A stretch of DNA of 64,000 nucleotides from Silene conica (taxonomy: Eukaryota > Streptophyta > Magnoliopsida > Caryophyllales > Caryophyllaceae). A program made the translations under genes and the position numbers. Positions 61,079-64,000 of the stretch are shown here, in pieces. The DNA lies in assembly GCA_029255685.2 (NCBI GenBank), contig CM055318.2, positions 29,562,001 to 29,626,000 on the forward strand. Direction: 5' to 3'. The notes beneath the pieces are model-generated. The model did no database searches. It was not told where the DNA came from and saw only the letters and a list, made by a program, of their open reading frames with translations. Numbering within the stretch: the stretch's first letter is position 1; the number at the start of each line of letters is the position of its first letter.

Positions 61079-62844
61079 CACTTCTAATTGGAGATGTGTC
61101 GATACTCTTGGACAGTATTTAGCAAAAAGGAACATCATGGGTATATGTAAGTTGGAATCCTTTTTTTTGGTGTCACATGGTTTCTTAGAATGCCATTTTA
61201 TTTGGTTTGCATATTCAAGTTGTTGACTCACTTTGGATTATTTTGGGTCATGAAATAGGTGATGTTGATACTCGCGCTATCACTCGTAGACTGCGGGAAG
61301 ATGGGAGCCTTATTGGTGTATTGAGTACAGAAAAATCAAAATCCGATGAGCAGCTCTTAGAAACGGCTCGTTCTTAGGACATAGTTGGTAAGCTTGCTGC
61401 CTTTTGTGATTAACGAGAGAGATAATTAGATGATGTAAACCTGAATTTCGGGTTTCCTTTGTGCAGGAGTTGATTTGATAAGTGGTGTAACATGCAAGGC
61501 TCCTTATCAATGGGTTGATAAAATCGATGATAACTGGGAGTTTAATGTAGATGGTCGACATGGAGAATCTTTCAATGTACATTTCTATACCCGATATCTT
61601 ACCTTCAAATCTAATGAGCTGTAAGTTTTTTTTTAATTTGATTTATCTTTGTGACGTGCTAAACACAAAGGACGTTGCTTATGATTTCGGGGACAAGCAA
61701 AACATTTTGAGACGCTTGGCATCGTATGGGTGTAACATCCCTGTTGTCCCTTCAACATGGCCATCATCTGAGGTTCTGAAAATGGAACCAGATGGTATTC
61801 TCTTCATCAACGGTCCTGGAGATCCCTCAGCAGTTCCATATGCTGTTGAATCAGTGAAATCATTGCTTGGACAGGTTCCCATTTTTGGCATATGCATGGG
61901 CCACCAATTACTTGGACAGACCTTGGGTGGTAAAACCTACAAAATGATATTTGGTCACCATGGAGGAAACGATCTTGTCCATAATATGCAGAATGGCCAG
62001 GTCGAAATTAGTTCACAGGTAATTCTTTGCAAAAAGTTGGTGAATTCTGAAAATCACAAAATTTATACGAGGGTCTCGCATTATAAGATTTAATGATCCA
62101 CAATTCATCACCCATGGGATTAATTAAGCAATACATTGGTAATTTGTTTGGTCTTGTATGTTTATCCGTTCATACTTATTTGTTTGTTTATTTTTGTATT
62201 ATGGCGCAGAACCACAACTATGCAGTAGACCCTGCATCACTACCAGAGGGAGTTGAAGTGACACATGGTAATCTTAATGAGGGGAGCTGTGATGGTCCTG
62301 CCTTCCCATCTATGAACATTATGTCTCTCCAGTATCACCCAGAGGCATCTCCTGGTCCTCACGATTTTGACCTTGGTAATTATAATGCCCCTTAAGTTTT
62401 GTTGTAAAATGCATCTATTGTCCATCTGTAAATAACCTAGCGGCTGTTCTTATGCGCTAATAGTGAATCTTGTATGAGAATTGTCTCACATGTGAAGCCA
62501 ACGCTAATCAACATTTATTCTTCTTTTGATACCTGGGTTGCAGAATTTTCCTATTTATTAAGTGATGCTCTAAGAAGGGGAGCCCTGGGAGCGGCCTCTT
62601 GTCAAAATGGCAAGGAAAGGCTTGCCCCCATTACACCCTTGTGGTGGGGCCCTTCCCTGGACCCTCGCCTATCGGGAACGCCATCGTGCACCGGGCTGCC
62701 CTTTATTAAGTGATGCTCTAAAGCCCAAATGCATGTCAAAACTGTTAACATAACTTAAAAGTTAAAAGCGCTATTAATCTTCTTTCATTCCTGGTTTCTT
62801 ACATTGTTACAGTTTTTGGACAATTCGTCGGTATGATGAGGTGA
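61079..62844 (+). pseudogene. carA: Carbamoyl-phosphate synthase small chain, 5'-truncated pseudogene
   Basis: Six exons can be placed: 61079-61146, 61259-61387, 61467-61576, 61671-62018, 62210-62375 and 62813-62844. They encode about 284 residues from TSNWRCVDTLGQYL to FGQFVGMMR, with GT-AG introns. The glutamine amidotransferase domain is well kept: GPGDPSAVPY, catalytic Cys in GICMGHQLLG, and YHPEASPGP with the His-Glu pair. In plants this enzyme subunit supplies ammonia from glutamine for carbamoyl phosphate in plastids (arginine and pyrimidine synthesis). The first half of the N-terminal domain and the transit peptide are absent. An in-frame TAG (61376-61378) replaces the Trp of the conserved WDIVG. 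An Au SINE sits in the last intron. Exons kept with introns mean a DNA-level copy, not a retrocopy. Confidence 0.85.
62574..62702 (+). mobile_element. Au-type SINE, internally deleted
   Basis: The 3' half matches plant Au SINEs as I recall them (CCCTTGTGGTGGGGCCCTTCC, GTGCACCGGGCTGCCCTTT). It follows GGGGAGCC directly, so the pol III promoter section with boxes A and B is mostly missing. A perfect 19-bp target duplication, TTATTAAGTGATGCTCTAA, flanks it (62555-62573, 62703-62721). The perfect duplication points to a recent insertion despite the internal deletion. Confidence 0.88.
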
Positions 62845-63555
62845 ACAAAGGGAAATTTGTGCGACAAGCTGAGGTTGTTGCTGTTTGAGGAGAAACCTCA
62901 CGAGCACCAAGATTTCACGTGTGATGGGATCATATGAACGTAGATTGAGGTATGTTGTACCTATTTCGTAATGATGTGAATAAACGATATCTGTCTGGAG
63001 TTTATCTGATCTGATCGTTCTTCTTTTCCATTGTCTTTGAAGGGTCACTGGAGATTTCCTGGCGGCAAGGAAATGCAAGGGTATTCTTACATCCTGACAC
63101 AACAGCTAATTTTCTGGCGAGCATAGCTTGTTTTGGTGGATTTATCTAGCTTTAGTCTTCGCCTAATCGCCTCAATGGATTACTGTTGTGCGATAAGCTT
63201 GAGCTCTAGCTTATGGCTGGTTGTACATGGTCCATTTAGCGTATCATCTATTGTTGAGGTACATATTTTTAAATACATTTTATGTTGTAAAATTTTTCAC
63301 AGATTTATTAATATTTTTATGCTATTATACAAAATGGTGGAACAAACTGTTTTTCAATATCATTTAGACGTTCAGTTTTGGCTTTTGGGTATTAAGGTAG
63401 TTTTCTTATGCTGAAGAATCCATTGTGTTTTATAGCTTGTGTTACGTGCATTCATGTTGCTTCCTTTTCTGAGTTCTAGCAGTTTTGGAAAATTGGTGAA
63501 GGTTTTATAGCACCTAACAACGAGGATGATATATTGGCATGTCTTTCGGACGTAG
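62845..63555. other. Spacer between carA and aminotransferase pseudogenes
   Basis: No exon of either flanking pseudogene is recognised here, and no repeat ends were seen. The upstream exons of the aminotransferase would be expected in this interval if the copy were complete. Confidence 0.4.

Positions 63556-64000
<445 letters not shown>

Overview
This is a window of plant nuclear DNA, most likely from a dicot with an AT-rich, transposon-dense genome. Evidence: spliced genes with GT-AG introns, an F-box/LRR/FBD gene, GRP3-type glycine-rich cell-wall protein genes, plastid-type carbamoyl-phosphate synthase small-subunit exons, 5S-derived Cassandra TRIM elements, plant CACTA transposons and an Au-type SINE. 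The species cannot be named from sequence alone. Caryophyllales is only a weak guess, from a knottin-type peptide gene.

Layout. 1-5148: minus-strand Ty3/gypsy element cut by the window edge; it has LTRs, a tRNA-Met primer site and a broken gag, but no pol. About 5149-7240: degenerate LTR-like sequence. 7288-9796: first glycine-rich protein (GRP) gene (minus, two exons), with a SINE in its intron. 10280-11625: truncated CACTA-like repeat cluster and a MITE-like element. 11780-19498: complete CACTA element 1 (TSD TTA) with an apparently intact three-exon transposase gene and a damaged second gene of the TnpA/Transposase_24 type. 19499-20055 and 31889-32574: two halves of an LTR remnant split by CACTA element 2 (20056-31888, TSD TCT). 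Element 2 has a decayed transposase and a decayed second gene ending in a Ulp1-like protease domain. It also contains a complete 845-bp Cassandra TRIM (TSD TTGAA).

32575-35087: leader and LTR of a minus-strand Ty1/copia element, interrupted by a MITE. 35364-36470: second GRP gene, same exon plan as the first. 36650-49614: dense nest of retroelements. It holds a Cassandra LTR fragment cut by a pol-less gypsy element of the same family as the one at the left edge. That element's 5' LTR carries a 2.8-kb LTR-like insertion and its leader a 1.6-kb one, and its 3' LTR looks chimeric. 50035-55340: gene-poor AT-rich DNA with a Stowaway MITE and a 173-bp direct repeat.

55947-58820: gene island with an F-box/FBD/LRR gene (plus) converging on a small secreted cysteine-rich knottin-like peptide gene (minus). 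59034-64000: a second Stowaway MITE, then adjacent plus-strand pseudogene fragments of carbamoyl-phosphate synthase small chain and alanine aminotransferase, both with premature stops.

The four genes that look functional are the two GRP genes, the F-box gene and the knottin-like gene; CACTA 1 transposase is also intact on paper. Most of the rest is nested mobile DNA whose insertion order can be read from target-site duplications. No CRISPR array, tRNA gene or functional rRNA gene is visible.
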